DNA of 32,447 bases, from positions 1 to 32,447 of the forward strand of contig JBOHRW010000032.1 of NCBI GenBank assembly GCA_050732935.1, in the 5' to 3' direction. A model generated the notes under the pieces. That model made no database searches. It was not told where the DNA came from and was given only the letters and a program-made list of their open reading frames with translations. The stretch comes from DASRVA01 sp050732935 (lineage in GTDB: Bacteria; Gemmatimonadota; Gemmatimonadetes; JACCXV01; JAHWKZ01). Shown piece by piece: positions 16,890-25,236 of the stretch; position 1 is the first letter of the stretch, and each line of letters starts with the position of its first letter. Both the position numbers and the translations under genes were made by a program.

Positions 16890-17674
16890 GCGCTTCGAAG
16901 GCCCCGCCGGTAGCCGAGCTTCTGACTCTCGGGGGCCGCGTGGCACTCGTTACGGGCAGCGGAAGCGGTCACGGTCGCGGCATCGCCTGCCGTTTCGCCG
17001 AGGCGGGCGCTGCCGTCGTCGTCCACTACCGGACGAGCGAGGGCGGAGCGCGCGAGGTGGTCGAGGCTATCGAGACCGCTGGGGGGCGCGGGCATGCCCT
17101 CCAAGCCGACCTCACCCGAGGTGAGGAGGTCGAGGGCCTGTTCGCCGCGGTCGGCGAGGTGTTCGGCCACGTGGACGTCCTCGTCAACAACGCGGGCAGC
17201 TACCCCCTCGCGTCACTGGTCGACATGACCGAAGGCGAGTGGGAGGCTGTCGTGGACGCGAACCTCAAGAGCGTCCACCTCTGCACCCAGGCCGCCGCCC
17301 GCCGGATGGAAGACGGGGGCGCGATCGTGAACGTGGCCTCGGTGGAAGCCCTGCAGCCGATGCCGAAGCACGCCCATTATGCCGCCGCCAAGGCGGGGAT
17401 CCTCATGCACACGCGGGCGGCCGCGCTGGAGCTCGGGCCGCGCGGGATCCGTGTGAACGCCGTCTCGCCGGGGCTGATCGAACGCGAGGGGATCGAGGAG
17501 GCGTGGCCCGAGGGGGTCGAGGGGTGGCTCCGCATAGTGCCCCTCGGGCGGATGGGAACGCCCCAGGACGTGGCCGATGCCTGCCTCTTTCTCGCCTCCG
17601 ACGCCGCCCGCTGGATCACCGGAGCGAACCTCGTGGTGGACGGCGGGGGCGTCGTCGCCCGCCGCGCGTTCTGA
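16886..17674 (+). CDS. Short-chain dehydrogenase/reductase (SDR)
   Basis: 262 residues from GTG 16886 (GTGA overlap). A classical SDR: nucleotide motif 'TGSGSGHG' (TGxxxGxG), 'DVLVNNAG', catalytic Ser in 'IVNVASVEA' and the 'YAAAK' Tyr-Lys pair, then the 'RVNAVSPGLI' and 'GANLVVDGGG' C-terminal motifs. It would oxidise or reduce an alcohol/carbonyl using NAD(P) in the cytosol. The family includes 3-oxoacyl-ACP reductases and sugar dehydrogenases; the substrate is not readable. Coupling to the cupin_5 gene suggests joint expression. It converges on the MATE gene with 4 bases between the stops. Confidence 0.9.
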   Translation: MSASKAPPVAELLTLGGRVALVTGSGSGHGRGIACRFAEAGAAVVVHYRTSEGGAREVVEAIETAGGRGHALQADLTRGEEVEGLFAAVGEVFGHVDVLVNNAGSYPLASLVDMTEGEWEAVVDANLKSVHLCTQAAARRMEDGGAIVNVASVEALQPMPKHAHYAAAKAGILMHTRAAALELGPRGIRVNAVSPGLIEREGIEEAWPEGVEGWLRIVPLGRMGTPQDVADACLFLASDAARWITGANLVVDGGGVVARRAF

Positions 17675-17678
17675 CTCT

Positions 17679-19151
17679 CTACACCTTTTTCGTCTTCCAC
17701 TTCCCCCGCCGGAACACGAGCGCGCTGACCACGGCCAGCGACGACTCGGCCAGGGCGATCGCCACGAAGACGCCGACCGGACCCTGCCCGACACCGTGCG
17801 CCAGGAGCCAGGCGAGCGGCAGCTCGAACATCCAGAAGCAGCCGAGGTTGATGAAGGTCGGGGTCCACGCGTCTCCGGCCCCGTTGAACGACTGGACGAG
17901 GACCATCCCGAGGGCGTAGAACGGGAAGCCCACGCCCACGATCCTCAGGCAGAGGACACCCCAGCGCGTCGTCTCGGGGTCGCGGGAGAAAAAGCCCACC
18001 AGGGCCGGCGCCATCAAAATGAACAGGAGCCCGGTCAGGCCCAGCACGGCCATGTTGGCGACCCCCGCCAGCCGGACCGATCGCTCGGCGCGCTCGGGCT
18101 TTCCGGCCCCCAGCGACTGGCCGACCATGGTCGCTGCCGCGTTCGACAGCCCCCACGCCGGCATGAGCGCGAAGATGACGATCCGGAGGGCGACGGTATA
18201 GCCAGCAACCGGAAGCGTGCCGAAGCCGGCCAGAATGCGCGTCAGGACGATCCAGCTCGAGGTCGCCACAAAGATCTGGAGGACGCCGGTCCCGGACAAC
18301 CGCACGAGCTGCGCGAGGAGCACCGGCCTGAACCGCAGGTGCCGGCGCCGGATCCGCAGGCGTCCGCTCGACCGGGCCAGCGTGGCGAACTGGACGAGCA
18401 CCGCCACACCGCGACCTACGTTCGTCGCCACGGCGGCTCCATCCAGACCCATCTCGGGCAGCGGACCCCAGCCGAAGATGAGGGCCGGATCGAGCACGAT
18501 GTTGATGCCGTTGGCGAGCCACAGGACTCGCATCGCGATGACCGCGTCTCCCGCTCCCCGGAACGCCGCGTTCAGGAGGAAGAGGAGCAGCACCGTGGCG
18601 TTGCCGACCAGCATGATCCGCGTGTAGCCGGACCCCGTGCGGACGACCTCGGCCGAGGCGCCCATGAGACCGAGGATCTCCTCTGCCCACAGGCCCCCCA
18701 CAACCGCCAGGAGCGCAGCGACCCCCACGCCCAGGAGGATCGCATGGAAGGCGGTCCGGGCCGCGCCGTCCGGATCCTTCTCGCCGATTCTCCGGGCGAC
18801 CATCGCGGTCACGCCGAAACCGAGGCCGATCCCGACCGTGTAGACGAGCGTGAGGACGGACTCCGTCAGGCCGACCGTCGCCACCGCTTCGGCACCCAGC
18901 CGGGAGACCCAGAACACGTCCGTGAGGGCGAACAGGGACTCCATGACGGTCTCGAGCACCATCGGGACCGCTAGCAGGAGGAGCGCCCGCCCGATCGGGC
19001 CCTCGGTGTAGTCCTGCTCCGTTCCGCGCACCGCGGCGCGCAGGTCCGAGAGAAGGCGCCGCCGCGGGGACGGATCCAAGGGCAAACCGGCCGGGGGCAT
19101 GCCGCCGGGGAGAGTGTCCGGCCGCTGCGCGGCTTCGAATGAGTTCGACAT
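17679..19151 (-). CDS. MATE-family multidrug/toxin exporter
   Basis: 490 residues from ATG 19151, supported by GAGGT 4-5 bases upstream; the longer open frame lacks a ribosome site. About 12 membrane helices are visible in two homologous halves. Typical MATE positions are 'AVPMVLETVMESLFALTDVFW' in helix 1, 'GAEAVATVGLTESV', 'NAAFRGAGDA', 'NIVLDPALIFGWG', then in the second half 'SWIVLTRILAGFG', 'AATMVGQSLGAGKPE' and 'SFNGAGDAWTPTF'. It is an inner-membrane Na+ or H+ antiporter exporting cationic or amphipathic compounds. A ~40-residue polar N-terminal tail precedes helix 1. The gene is monocistronic or follows the lipoprotein at a distance of over 300 bases. Confidence 0.92.
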   Translation of the reverse strand: MSNSFEAAQRPDTLPGGMPPAGLPLDPSPRRRLLSDLRAAVRGTEQDYTEGPIGRALLLLAVPMVLETVMESLFALTDVFWVSRLGAEAVATVGLTESVLTLVYTVGIGLGFGVTAMVARRIGEKDPDGAARTAFHAILLGVGVAALLAVVGGLWAEEILGLMGASAEVVRTGSGYTRIMLVGNATVLLLFLLNAAFRGAGDAVIAMRVLWLANGINIVLDPALIFGWGPLPEMGLDGAAVATNVGRGVAVLVQFATLARSSGRLRIRRRHLRFRPVLLAQLVRLSGTGVLQIFVATSSWIVLTRILAGFGTLPVAGYTVALRIVIFALMPAWGLSNAAATMVGQSLGAGKPERAERSVRLAGVANMAVLGLTGLLFILMAPALVGFFSRDPETTRWGVLCLRIVGVGFPFYALGMVLVQSFNGAGDAWTPTFINLGCFWMFELPLAWLLAHGVGQGPVGVFVAIALAESSLAVVSALVFRRGKWKTKKV

Positions 19152-19472
19152 GATGACCTCGCGCGCTGGCTCGTCCAGCGTGACGAAAACGGTTGAGGCG
19201 GGCGTTCGCGGGGACGTACCCGTGGAAGCGCATCGAAGGGCTTCCACGCGCATCGGGTGCAGTTCCCCTGAGAAGGGAGGTCAGGCTGTCAGACGGATCG
19301 GTTGTCGACCGTGAGCGCCCGCGCGCCTCAGACGATGGATCCCGTGGGAACGGGGAATCGCCGCGAGATGATGGCGGTTGCGCGCTGTCTCACGATTCGA
19401 CCTTCCTGGAGGAAAGGTTCCTGGAAGAAACGGATGCCGATTATGGTGACCGGGCGAACGCGCGTCAAGGGG
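19152..19472. other. Intergenic region upstream of MATE gene
   Basis: About 320 bases with no supported gene on either strand. It holds the MATE ribosome site (19156-19160) and two inverted repeats on the side leading into the MATE gene, listed separately. No clear promoter hexamers or terminator T-tract were found. Confidence 0.5.
19221..19248 (-). repeat. Perfect 9-bp inverted repeat before MATE gene
   Basis: CGTGGAAGC (19221-19229) and GCTTCCACG (19240-19248) form a perfect stem with a 10-base loop, about 70 bases upstream of the MATE start on its strand. A smaller 6-bp stem CGCTGG/CCAGCG (19164-19169, 19175-19180) lies just before the MATE ribosome site. They could be an operator or leader-RNA hairpins. 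Confidence 0.5.
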
Positions 19473-19901
19473 TCATTCGATCTCGAACGAATCGCTCGTC
19501 CTCTCCCCCTCCGGGATCGCCGGATCGCCCTGCTCGAACGAGATTCCGTCGAACACGATGCGGTAGGTCCCCGCCTCGAGGGTGACCGGGATCTCGATCG
19601 TCTCGACGACGGTCTCGCCGGCGGCCAGGATATAGAGCTCCAGCGTGCAGGCTTCGGGACGCGTCTCGGGGAGCTCGGTCCAGGATTCCCCCTCGCCCCG
19701 CTCGACCACCTTGGGACAGAGGTTGAACCCGATCGTCCGATCGGAGTGGTTCTCGAGCCGGATCTCCGCCGAGGACCCGGCGACGAGGGTCGGCTCGACG
19801 ACGTCGAGGAGGAGGACGTCACGGTTCTCCTCGCCACCCGGCGCCATTTGGCAGGCGGCCAGCAGGAGCGAGAGCGTGACGAGGGAAAGGGATCGAAACA
19901 T
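19473..19901 (-). CDS. Small periplasmic lipoprotein, unknown
   Basis: 142 residues from ATG 19901 with GGAGGT five bases upstream, which decides the start. The signal 'LSLVTLSLLLAAC' carries a lipobox (LAAC). The mature part is one beta-sandwich-like domain: 'VVEPTLVAGSSAEIRLENHSD', 'VVETIEIPVTLEAGTYRIVFDG', resembling immunoglobulin-like or intracellular proteinase-inhibitor-type modules. Two further cysteines (in 'FNLCPKV' and 'EACTLEL') could form a disulfide. Function is unknown. It is transcribed away from the M14 peptidase, and the two start codons share the same four bases. Confidence 0.82.
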   Translation of the reverse strand: MFRSLSLVTLSLLLAACQMAPGGEENRDVLLLDVVEPTLVAGSSAEIRLENHSDRTIGFNLCPKVVERGEGESWTELPETRPEACTLELYILAAGETVVETIEIPVTLEAGTYRIVFDGISFEQGDPAIPEGERTSDSFEIE

Positions 19902-21636
19902 GGATACCTCCGGGAATGCGGACGAACAGCCCCTAAACCTCGAACCCCCGGCCGGCCGCCGCGGTTCCATCCTGGCCACGGCGATCGTGGTCGGGCTGGT
20001 GACCTTGGTGTCGGCCGCGTCGATGATCGCCCAGGAGCGTTCCGGGAGCGCCCGCCCGGCCGAGCGCCCTCAGACGCGCGCGGAGAGGACCGGCTATCGC
20101 GAAACCTCGCGTTACGCCGACGTGATGGCCTTTCTCGACTCCCTCGCCGCCGAAGCGCCGGCGATCCAGGTTCTCTCCTTCGGCTACTCGCATGAGGGGC
20201 GTTCGCTGCCGCTCGTGGTGTGGGGCGCGCGTCTGGAGGCGGGGCGCCCTCTCACGTCCGCGGCCATCGCGCGCAGCAGCCAGAACCGGGCTCGTGTGCT
20301 CGTCTTCGCGAACATCCACGCGGGGGAAGTGGAGGGGAAGGAGGCGTCGCTGATCCTTTTGCGAGAGCTCGTCGCCGGCGCCCACGCCGAATGGGCCGAC
20401 TCGCTTCTCCTCTTCTTCGCCCCGATCTACAACGCCGATGGCAACGAGCGGATCGCGCTCGACAACCGCCCGCTCCAGCACGGACCGATCGGGGGCATGG
20501 GCCAGCGACCCAACACCCAGGGCTACGATCTCAACCGTGACTTCATGAAGCTGGACTCTCCCGAGGCGCGCTCGCTGGTGGCTTTGATCCGCGACGTCGA
20601 TCCGCACGTCGTTATCGACCTGCACACGACGAACGGCACGCTGCACGCCTATCATCTGACCTACTCCCCGCCGCTCCATCCCAATACCGACCGGGAGATC
20701 GACAGCTATCTACGGGACACCTGGCTGCCCGCGGTCACCCGCCAGATGGCGGAGGGCGAGCCATCCTGGCTCGTGTACTACTACGGGAACCTGCCCGACG
20801 CAGGGGTGGACGGCGCCGACGACGCGTCCGTGCCGCGCGCCTGGTACACGTTCGATCATCGACCGCGCTTCAGCACCAGCTACGTGGGTCTCCGGAACCG
20901 CTTCGGCATCCTGTCGGAGGCCTTCGCCTACCTGCCCTTCGACGAGCGGATCGAGGTCACCAGGCGCTTCGTCGTGGAGAACCTGGACTTCGCCTGGCGT
21001 CACACGGCGGAGATCCGGCAGATCGCCGAGGCGGCCGACAGGCGCTCGCTGATCGGCGAGGAGCTCGGCCTCCGCGCCGAGCACGCGCTCACCGGCGAGG
21101 ACGTCGAGATCCTGCTGGGGGAGGTGGAGGAGGAGCGCCATCCCTACACCGGCGAGCCGATGCTGCGGCGGTTGGACGTCGTTCGTCCCGAGCGGATGCC
21201 GGTGTATGGGGCGTTCCGCGCCACCGAGACCGAGCGCGTCCCGGCGGCGTATCTGATCCCGGTGGACCTGGGAGAGGTCATCGGGCGCCTGGAAGTCCAC
21301 GGGGTCCGGTTCGAGCCGTTGGCTGCCGAGCGTGAGCTGGAGGTGGAGGCGTTCCGGATCACCGCGTCGCGTCAGGCGGAACGGGAATTCCAGCAACATC
21401 GTGAACGGACGCTGGAGGGTGCCTGGTCGACGACCCGACGCTCGGTTGCGGCGGGAACCCTCGTGGTCCCGATGGACCAGTCGCTCGCCCGACTGGCCTT
21501 CCTCCTCCTCGAGCCCCGCTCGGACGACGGCTTGGTGGACTGGAACGTGCTCGATCCCGCGCTCGAGGGCGCGGTCACTTATCCCATCTTGCGGACCTTC
21601 ACGAGGCTCGGCGGCTCTTCCGGCGCCGGCGACTGA
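19900..21636 (+). CDS. M14-family zinc carboxypeptidase, membrane-anchored or exported
   Basis: 578 residues from ATG 19900; no other standard start lies between it and the hydrophobic segment 'SILATAIVVGLVTLVSAASM' (residues 23-42), which acts as signal or anchor. Zinc ligands are His140 and Glu143 ('NIHAGEVEGKE') and His242 ('VVIDLHTTNG'); Glu340 in 'FGILSEAFAYLPFD' is the catalytic base position. 'YNADGNE' and 'YDLNRDFMKLD' are also typical M14 signatures. It would trim C-terminal residues from peptides outside the cytoplasm. The last ~200 residues have mixed beta segments of unknown role. A GAGGGAAAGG ribosome site lies inside the antisense lipoprotein gene. Confidence 0.9.
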   Translation: MDTSGNADEQPLNLEPPAGRRGSILATAIVVGLVTLVSAASMIAQERSGSARPAERPQTRAERTGYRETSRYADVMAFLDSLAAEAPAIQVLSFGYSHEGRSLPLVVWGARLEAGRPLTSAAIARSSQNRARVLVFANIHAGEVEGKEASLILLRELVAGAHAEWADSLLLFFAPIYNADGNERIALDNRPLQHGPIGGMGQRPNTQGYDLNRDFMKLDSPEARSLVALIRDVDPHVVIDLHTTNGTLHAYHLTYSPPLHPNTDREIDSYLRDTWLPAVTRQMAEGEPSWLVYYYGNLPDAGVDGADDASVPRAWYTFDHRPRFSTSYVGLRNRFGILSEAFAYLPFDERIEVTRRFVVENLDFAWRHTAEIRQIAEAADRRSLIGEELGLRAEHALTGEDVEILLGEVEEERHPYTGEPMLRRLDVVRPERMPVYGAFRATETERVPAAYLIPVDLGEVIGRLEVHGVRFEPLAAERELEVEAFRITASRQAEREFQQHRERTLEGAWSTTRRSVAAGTLVVPMDQSLARLAFLLLEPRSDDGLVDWNVLDPALEGAVTYPILRTFTRLGGSSGAGD

Positions 21637-21675
21637 GCCACGAGCAGCTCGACAGTCACCTGGGGGGCGAGGCCA

Positions 21676-22479
21676 TCAGCTCGCCTGCCGGAACTCCTTG
21701 TAGCGCTCCTCGAGGAAAGTCGGGTCCGGTCGATCCTCACCGCAACGCGGAACCACGAGGAGTCGGGAACCTTGTAGTCCTTGAAGTCCATGCTGGAGCA
21801 TGGGGCCATCCGTCTCGTTGAGAATGTCAGATCGGATCTCGATGTGCAGATCGGGACGGATGCCGAGAATATTCCGGTCGTACGCGGCATGGTGGAGCTT
21901 GCAAAGAGAGAGCCCGTTCGAGACCAGGGGCTCGCCCTTCGGATGCCTGTCTGGGAGGATGTGGGTGGCGTCCAGGAGCTCCCGGTGACGAAGACGGCAG
22001 ATCGCACAGCATTCCCGATACGCCTTCAGGACCCGCTCCCGAAAACGGCTCTGATGGATCCGATGGAGAGCGACCCTTGTCGCGTAAGCTCGTCGGATGT
22101 CGGCTGTCTGATCCTCTACGGCTGGCTCACCGCTCAAAGCGAGACTCTTCTCGTCGATCTCCACCGTGAAAGTCAAAGCCGCGGGGTCATCTCCCACCAC
22201 ATAGGCGGGCCAGACAGGCAGATACCTGCCTGGCACGATACCACGCAGGTAAATCAGCGGCACACGTCGGACCATAGCTTTGCGGAGGCCCACATTGTCG
22301 CGGTGTTTCGGATCCGTCCCTCGATAGCGATATCGGAGAAGCTCGTCTCCTTCTACTACATCGTCATAAGGCGGAGGCTTTCCCGGATTGGGCGGTGCGG
22401 TGGTTATGGTAAGAGGAAGTTCCGGGAGTACAGCCGGCTTGAAGATTCCTTGTGGCCCGAGAAGGGGAACTCGTTGCAC
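21676..22479 (-). CDS. HNH endonuclease, probably N-terminally truncated
   Basis: 267 residues if read from GTG 22479. Ten codons further upstream is an in-frame TAG (22510-22512) with no other start, and no good ribosome site is present. The C-terminal half is a standard HNH nuclease: 'CCAICRLRHRELLDATHI', 'NGLSLCKLHHAAYD', with Cys158/Cys161, His173, Asn188 and His197. The N-terminal half ('GPQGIFKP', 'YRYRGTDPKHRDNVGLR', 'VPLIYLRGIVPGRY') belongs to a family of putative restriction-type HNH proteins. From memory those carry ~80-90 more residues before 'GPQGIFKP'. GC content is visibly lower (roughly 58-60%) than in neighbours, suggesting acquisition from outside. It may be a decaying defence gene. 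Confidence 0.75.
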   Translation of the reverse strand: MQRVPLLGPQGIFKPAVLPELPLTITTAPPNPGKPPPYDDVVEGDELLRYRYRGTDPKHRDNVGLRKAMVRRVPLIYLRGIVPGRYLPVWPAYVVGDDPAALTFTVEIDEKSLALSGEPAVEDQTADIRRAYATRVALHRIHQSRFRERVLKAYRECCAICRLRHRELLDATHILPDRHPKGEPLVSNGLSLCKLHHAAYDRNILGIRPDLHIEIRSDILNETDGPMLQHGLQGLQGSRLLVVPRCGEDRPDPTFLEERYKEFRQAS

Positions 22480-22487
22480 TTCCCAGC

Positions 22488-22516
22488 TTGCTCGGATTTT
22501 CGGCCGAATCTATGTT
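22488..22516 (+). promoter_or_regulatory. Possible promoter of cystathionine beta-synthase-like gene
   Basis: TTGCTC (22488-22493), a 17-base gap and TATGTT (22511-22516) lie just before ATG 22527. If real, the transcript would be nearly leaderless and ATG 22527 would be the start. The match to consensus is only moderate. Confidence 0.3.
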
Positions 22517-23936
22517 GCCCAACGCTATGTCGCCCGAGCTGCACGACCCCGCCCGTCGTGTCTACGACAACGTCCTCGAGGCGCTCGACCTCACCCCGCT
22601 GATCCGGCTTCGCCGCGTAACCCGGGGCATCCGGACGCCCGTCTACGGCAAAGCCGAGCACCTGAGCCCGGGTGGAAGCGTGAAGGACCGAATCGGTGTC
22701 GCGATCATCGAGGCCGCCGAGGAGGAGGGCACGCTGAGCCCCGGCGGGACGGTGGTCGAGGCGACGGCGGGCAACACGGGCATGTCCCTGGCGATGGCGG
22801 CGACGATCAAGGGCTACCGTTGCGTGTTTGTCATGCCGGACAAGATGAGCCTGGAGAAGCAGCGGCTTCTCAAGGCCTTCGGGGCGCGCCTCGTGATCAC
22901 CCCGACTGCGGTTCCTCCCGATCATCCCGATTACTATCTCAACACCGCCCGCAAGATCGCCGAGGATACGCCGAACGCGATCTTCGCCAACCAGTTCTAC
23001 AACCGTGCCAATACGGAAGCTCACTATCGCCTCACCGCACCTGAGATCTGGGATCAGACCGGTGGCCGGATCGCGGCCTTCGTGGCGGGCATGGGAACCG
23101 GAGGCACGATCAGCGGCGTGGGCCGATACCTGAAAGAGAAGAACCCCGACATCCGGGTCGTGGGCGCCGACCCGTTCGGCTCGATCCTGAAGCACTACAA
23201 GGAGACGGGCGAAATTACCGAGGGCAAGACGTACATGGTCGAGGGGATCGGAATGGACAAGATCCCCGGCACCTTCGACATCGAGTTCGTGGACGAGATC
23301 CGGAACGTCACCGACAAACAGTCGTTCCAGATGGCGCGCCGCTTGACGCGCGAGGAGGCGCTCTTCGTCGGCGGTTCCTCGGGCACGATCGTCACAGTGG
23401 CCCTCGACGTGGCGCGCGAGCTGGACGATCCGGCAGGGGCGGTCGTGGCGATGCTCTGCGACGTCGGCGAGCGATACCTGTCGAAGTTCCACTCCGATGA
23501 ATGGATGCGGGAGAACCGCATGCTGGAGGACGAGCGGATCGAGGTCGCCTACCTCCTCGAGCGCAAGGCGCGCGCCGACATACCGCCGCTGATCATGATC
23601 CGGGCCGACGCCACCGTGCGGGAAGCGCTGGGTCTGATGGAGAAGTACAATGTGAGCCAGCTGCCCGTGATCGAGGACGACCGGCAGATGGGAAGCCTCT
23701 CGGAGGGTACGCTGCTGAACCGGGTCCTCGCCGATCCCGGCGCGCTCGACCAGCCGCTGGACGGCTATCTGGAAGCTCCCTTCCCGACTGTCGAGGATAC
23801 CGGGAGCATGAAGGACGTGATCGGTCACCTGACGGCTGGTGACAGCGCGCTTCTGGTGCGCAGGAGCGGACGCTACGTGGGGATCCTCACCAAGTTCGAT
23901 GTGCTTCACTACTTGACCAATGGAGGCCAGCGATGA
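22512..23936 (+). CDS. Cystathionine beta-synthase-like PLP enzyme with CBS pair
   Basis: 474 residues from ATG 22512 (469 from ATG 22527; neither has a clear ribosome site). The PLP domain has Lys58 in 'LSPGGSVKDR', the phosphate loop 'EATAGNTGMSLA' and 'GMGTGGTISGVGRYLK', and 'VGGSSGT' near its end. The C-terminal ~130 residues contain two CBS modules ('VREALGLMEKYNVSQLPVIEDD', 'GDSALLVRRSGRYVGILTKFDVL'). It probably condenses serine or O-acetylserine with homocysteine or sulfide. The CBS tail favours cystathionine beta-synthase over cysteine synthase, although bacterial members can do either. A lipoprotein and murQ follow in 4-base overlaps. Confidence 0.88.
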   Translation: MLPNAMSPELHDPARRVYDNVLEALDLTPLIRLRRVTRGIRTPVYGKAEHLSPGGSVKDRIGVAIIEAAEEEGTLSPGGTVVEATAGNTGMSLAMAATIKGYRCVFVMPDKMSLEKQRLLKAFGARLVITPTAVPPDHPDYYLNTARKIAEDTPNAIFANQFYNRANTEAHYRLTAPEIWDQTGGRIAAFVAGMGTGGTISGVGRYLKEKNPDIRVVGADPFGSILKHYKETGEITEGKTYMVEGIGMDKIPGTFDIEFVDEIRNVTDKQSFQMARRLTREEALFVGGSSGTIVTVALDVARELDDPAGAVVAMLCDVGERYLSKFHSDEWMRENRMLEDERIEVAYLLERKARADIPPLIMIRADATVREALGLMEKYNVSQLPVIEDDRQMGSLSEGTLLNRVLADPGALDQPLDGYLEAPFPTVEDTGSMKDVIGHLTAGDSALLVRRSGRYVGILTKFDVLHYLTNGGQR

Positions 23937-24331
23937 CGCGCTTCTCGGTCGTGTTGATGCTGGCCGGAGCATGGGTCGCCCTGGCCGGCTGCAGCGGCAA
24001 GGACGGTCCCACGGGTCCGGTCGCGCCGTTTCTCGACTTCCAGATCCAGGCCCCGCGGGAGATCGAGACCAAGACGACGGTGGAGGTTCTCGTCACCGTC
24101 ACCAGCGCGCGCGCGGTGGAGTTTCCGCTCGAGGTCCAGATCGAGAAGGCGAACGCGGGCCAGCCGTTTCTCCTGGAGGGGGTTGCGCGTCTGTTCGAGG
24201 GCGAGAGCACGGTCGCCTTCGTGACCGTCCCGCGTCAGGACCCCCGATACCGCCTCACCGTCACCGAGTCGGGGGAGCGGGGGCTCTTCATCCAGAAGAT
24301 CGTCTCCGTGGAGGTCCTCGACTTCCCGTGA
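23933..24331 (+). CDS. Small lipoprotein, unknown
   Basis: 132 residues from ATG 23933 (ATGA overlap). The signal 'VVLMLAGAWVALAGC' has a lipobox (LAGC). The mature part, opening 'SGKDGPTGPVAPFLDF', forms a single beta-rich domain with alternating valines ('TKTTVEVLVTVTSARAVEFP', 'STVAFVTVP'). No family is recognised. It is sandwiched between a cystathionine beta-synthase-like gene and murQ with overlaps on both sides, so it is co-translated with them. Position next to a muropeptide recycling gene hints at a cell-envelope role only. Confidence 0.82.
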   Translation: MTRFSVVLMLAGAWVALAGCSGKDGPTGPVAPFLDFQIQAPREIETKTTVEVLVTVTSARAVEFPLEVQIEKANAGQPFLLEGVARLFEGESTVAFVTVPRQDPRYRLTVTESGERGLFIQKIVSVEVLDFP

Positions 24332-25236
24332 CGCGGGATCGATCCCATCTCCTCACCGAGAAGATCAATCCCCGCACGACCGATCTCGACACGCTCGAAA
24401 CGCGCCAGATCCTCGAACGCATCCATGCCGAGGACGGGCGCGCCCTGGAGGCCGTGGGGGAGGTGCTGGACGAGGTCGCCCTGGCGGTGGAGATGGTCGA
24501 GCAGGCGTTCCGGTCGGGGGGGCGGCTGATCTACGTCGGAGCCGGCACGAGCGGACGGCTCGGGGTCCTGGACGCCTCCGAGTGCCCGCCCACCTTCGGC
24601 ACCGATCCCGAGATGGTCCAGGGAATCATCGCCGGGGGCAAGGACGCGCTCGTCCGGGCCATCGAAGGGGCGGAGGACGAGCCCGCCGACGGCGCGGCGG
24701 CCGTCGCCGGGTGCGGCGCAGGATCGTCCGACGTGATCCTGGGCATCGCCGCCGGCTCGACGACGCCATACGTGATCGGTGCCCTGCAGGAGGCCAGGCG
24801 GCGGGGCGCCCGGACCGTCCTTCTCGCCTGCGTGCCGGTCGAGGACATCGAGATCGCGGGTGAGGTGGATCTCGTGATCGCGCCGCTCACCGGTCCGGAG
24901 GTCGTCGCCGGCTCGACGCGCATGAAGGCGGGAACCGCGACCAAGCTCGTCCTCAACATGATCACCACCACGACCATGGTCCGGCTGGGGAAAACCTACG
25001 GCAACCTGATGGTGGACCTGCGGATCGGGTCGGAGAAGCTGGTCGACCGGAGTCGGCGGATCGTGCGGGAGCTGCTGGGTGTCTCCGAGACCGAGGCGGA
25101 GCGGCTTCTCGATGCGGCCGGCGGGAGCGTCAAGACGGCCCTCGTCATGGGCCGGAAAAACGTCGACCGCGTCGAGGCGGAGCGGCTCCTCGACGCGACC
25201 GACGGATTCCTCAGGCGGGCCTGGGCCGATTCCTAG
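24328..25236 (+). CDS. murQ: N-acetylmuramic acid 6-phosphate etherase
   Basis: 302 residues from GTG 24328 (GTGA overlap), the normal length. The SIS-fold etherase is recognisable at once: 'TEKINPRTTDLDTL', 'YVGAGTSGRLGVLDASECPPTFG' (Glu85, counterpart of E. coli Glu83), 'AIEGAEDEP' (Glu116, counterpart of Glu114), 'GIAAGSTTPYV' and 'VVAGSTRMKAGTATK'. It removes D-lactate from MurNAc-6-phosphate to give GlcNAc-6-phosphate in the cytosol. AnmK and NagZ, the two preceding steps of the pathway, are encoded 1.7 kb downstream. Its TAG stop overlaps the dodecin stop on the other strand (CTAG). Confidence 0.96.
   Translation: MTRDRSHLLTEKINPRTTDLDTLETRQILERIHAEDGRALEAVGEVLDEVALAVEMVEQAFRSGGRLIYVGAGTSGRLGVLDASECPPTFGTDPEMVQGIIAGGKDALVRAIEGAEDEPADGAAAVAGCGAGSSDVILGIAAGSTTPYVIGALQEARRRGARTVLLACVPVEDIEIAGEVDLVIAPLTGPEVVAGSTRMKAGTATKLVLNMITTTTMVRLGKTYGNLMVDLRIGSEKLVDRSRRIVRELLGVSETEAERLLDAAGGSVKTALVMGRKNVDRVEAERLLDATDGFLRRAWADS

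Noticed and set aside
19164..19180. Mini-ykkC (guanidine-II) riboswitch before the MATE gene
   Set aside because: One stem has ACGA within its loop, but the loop is five bases and no second ACGR hairpin is present.
22404..23972. 522-residue open frame on the - strand
   Set aside because: Fully antisense to the cystathionine beta-synthase-like gene, with biased composition and no domain signature.
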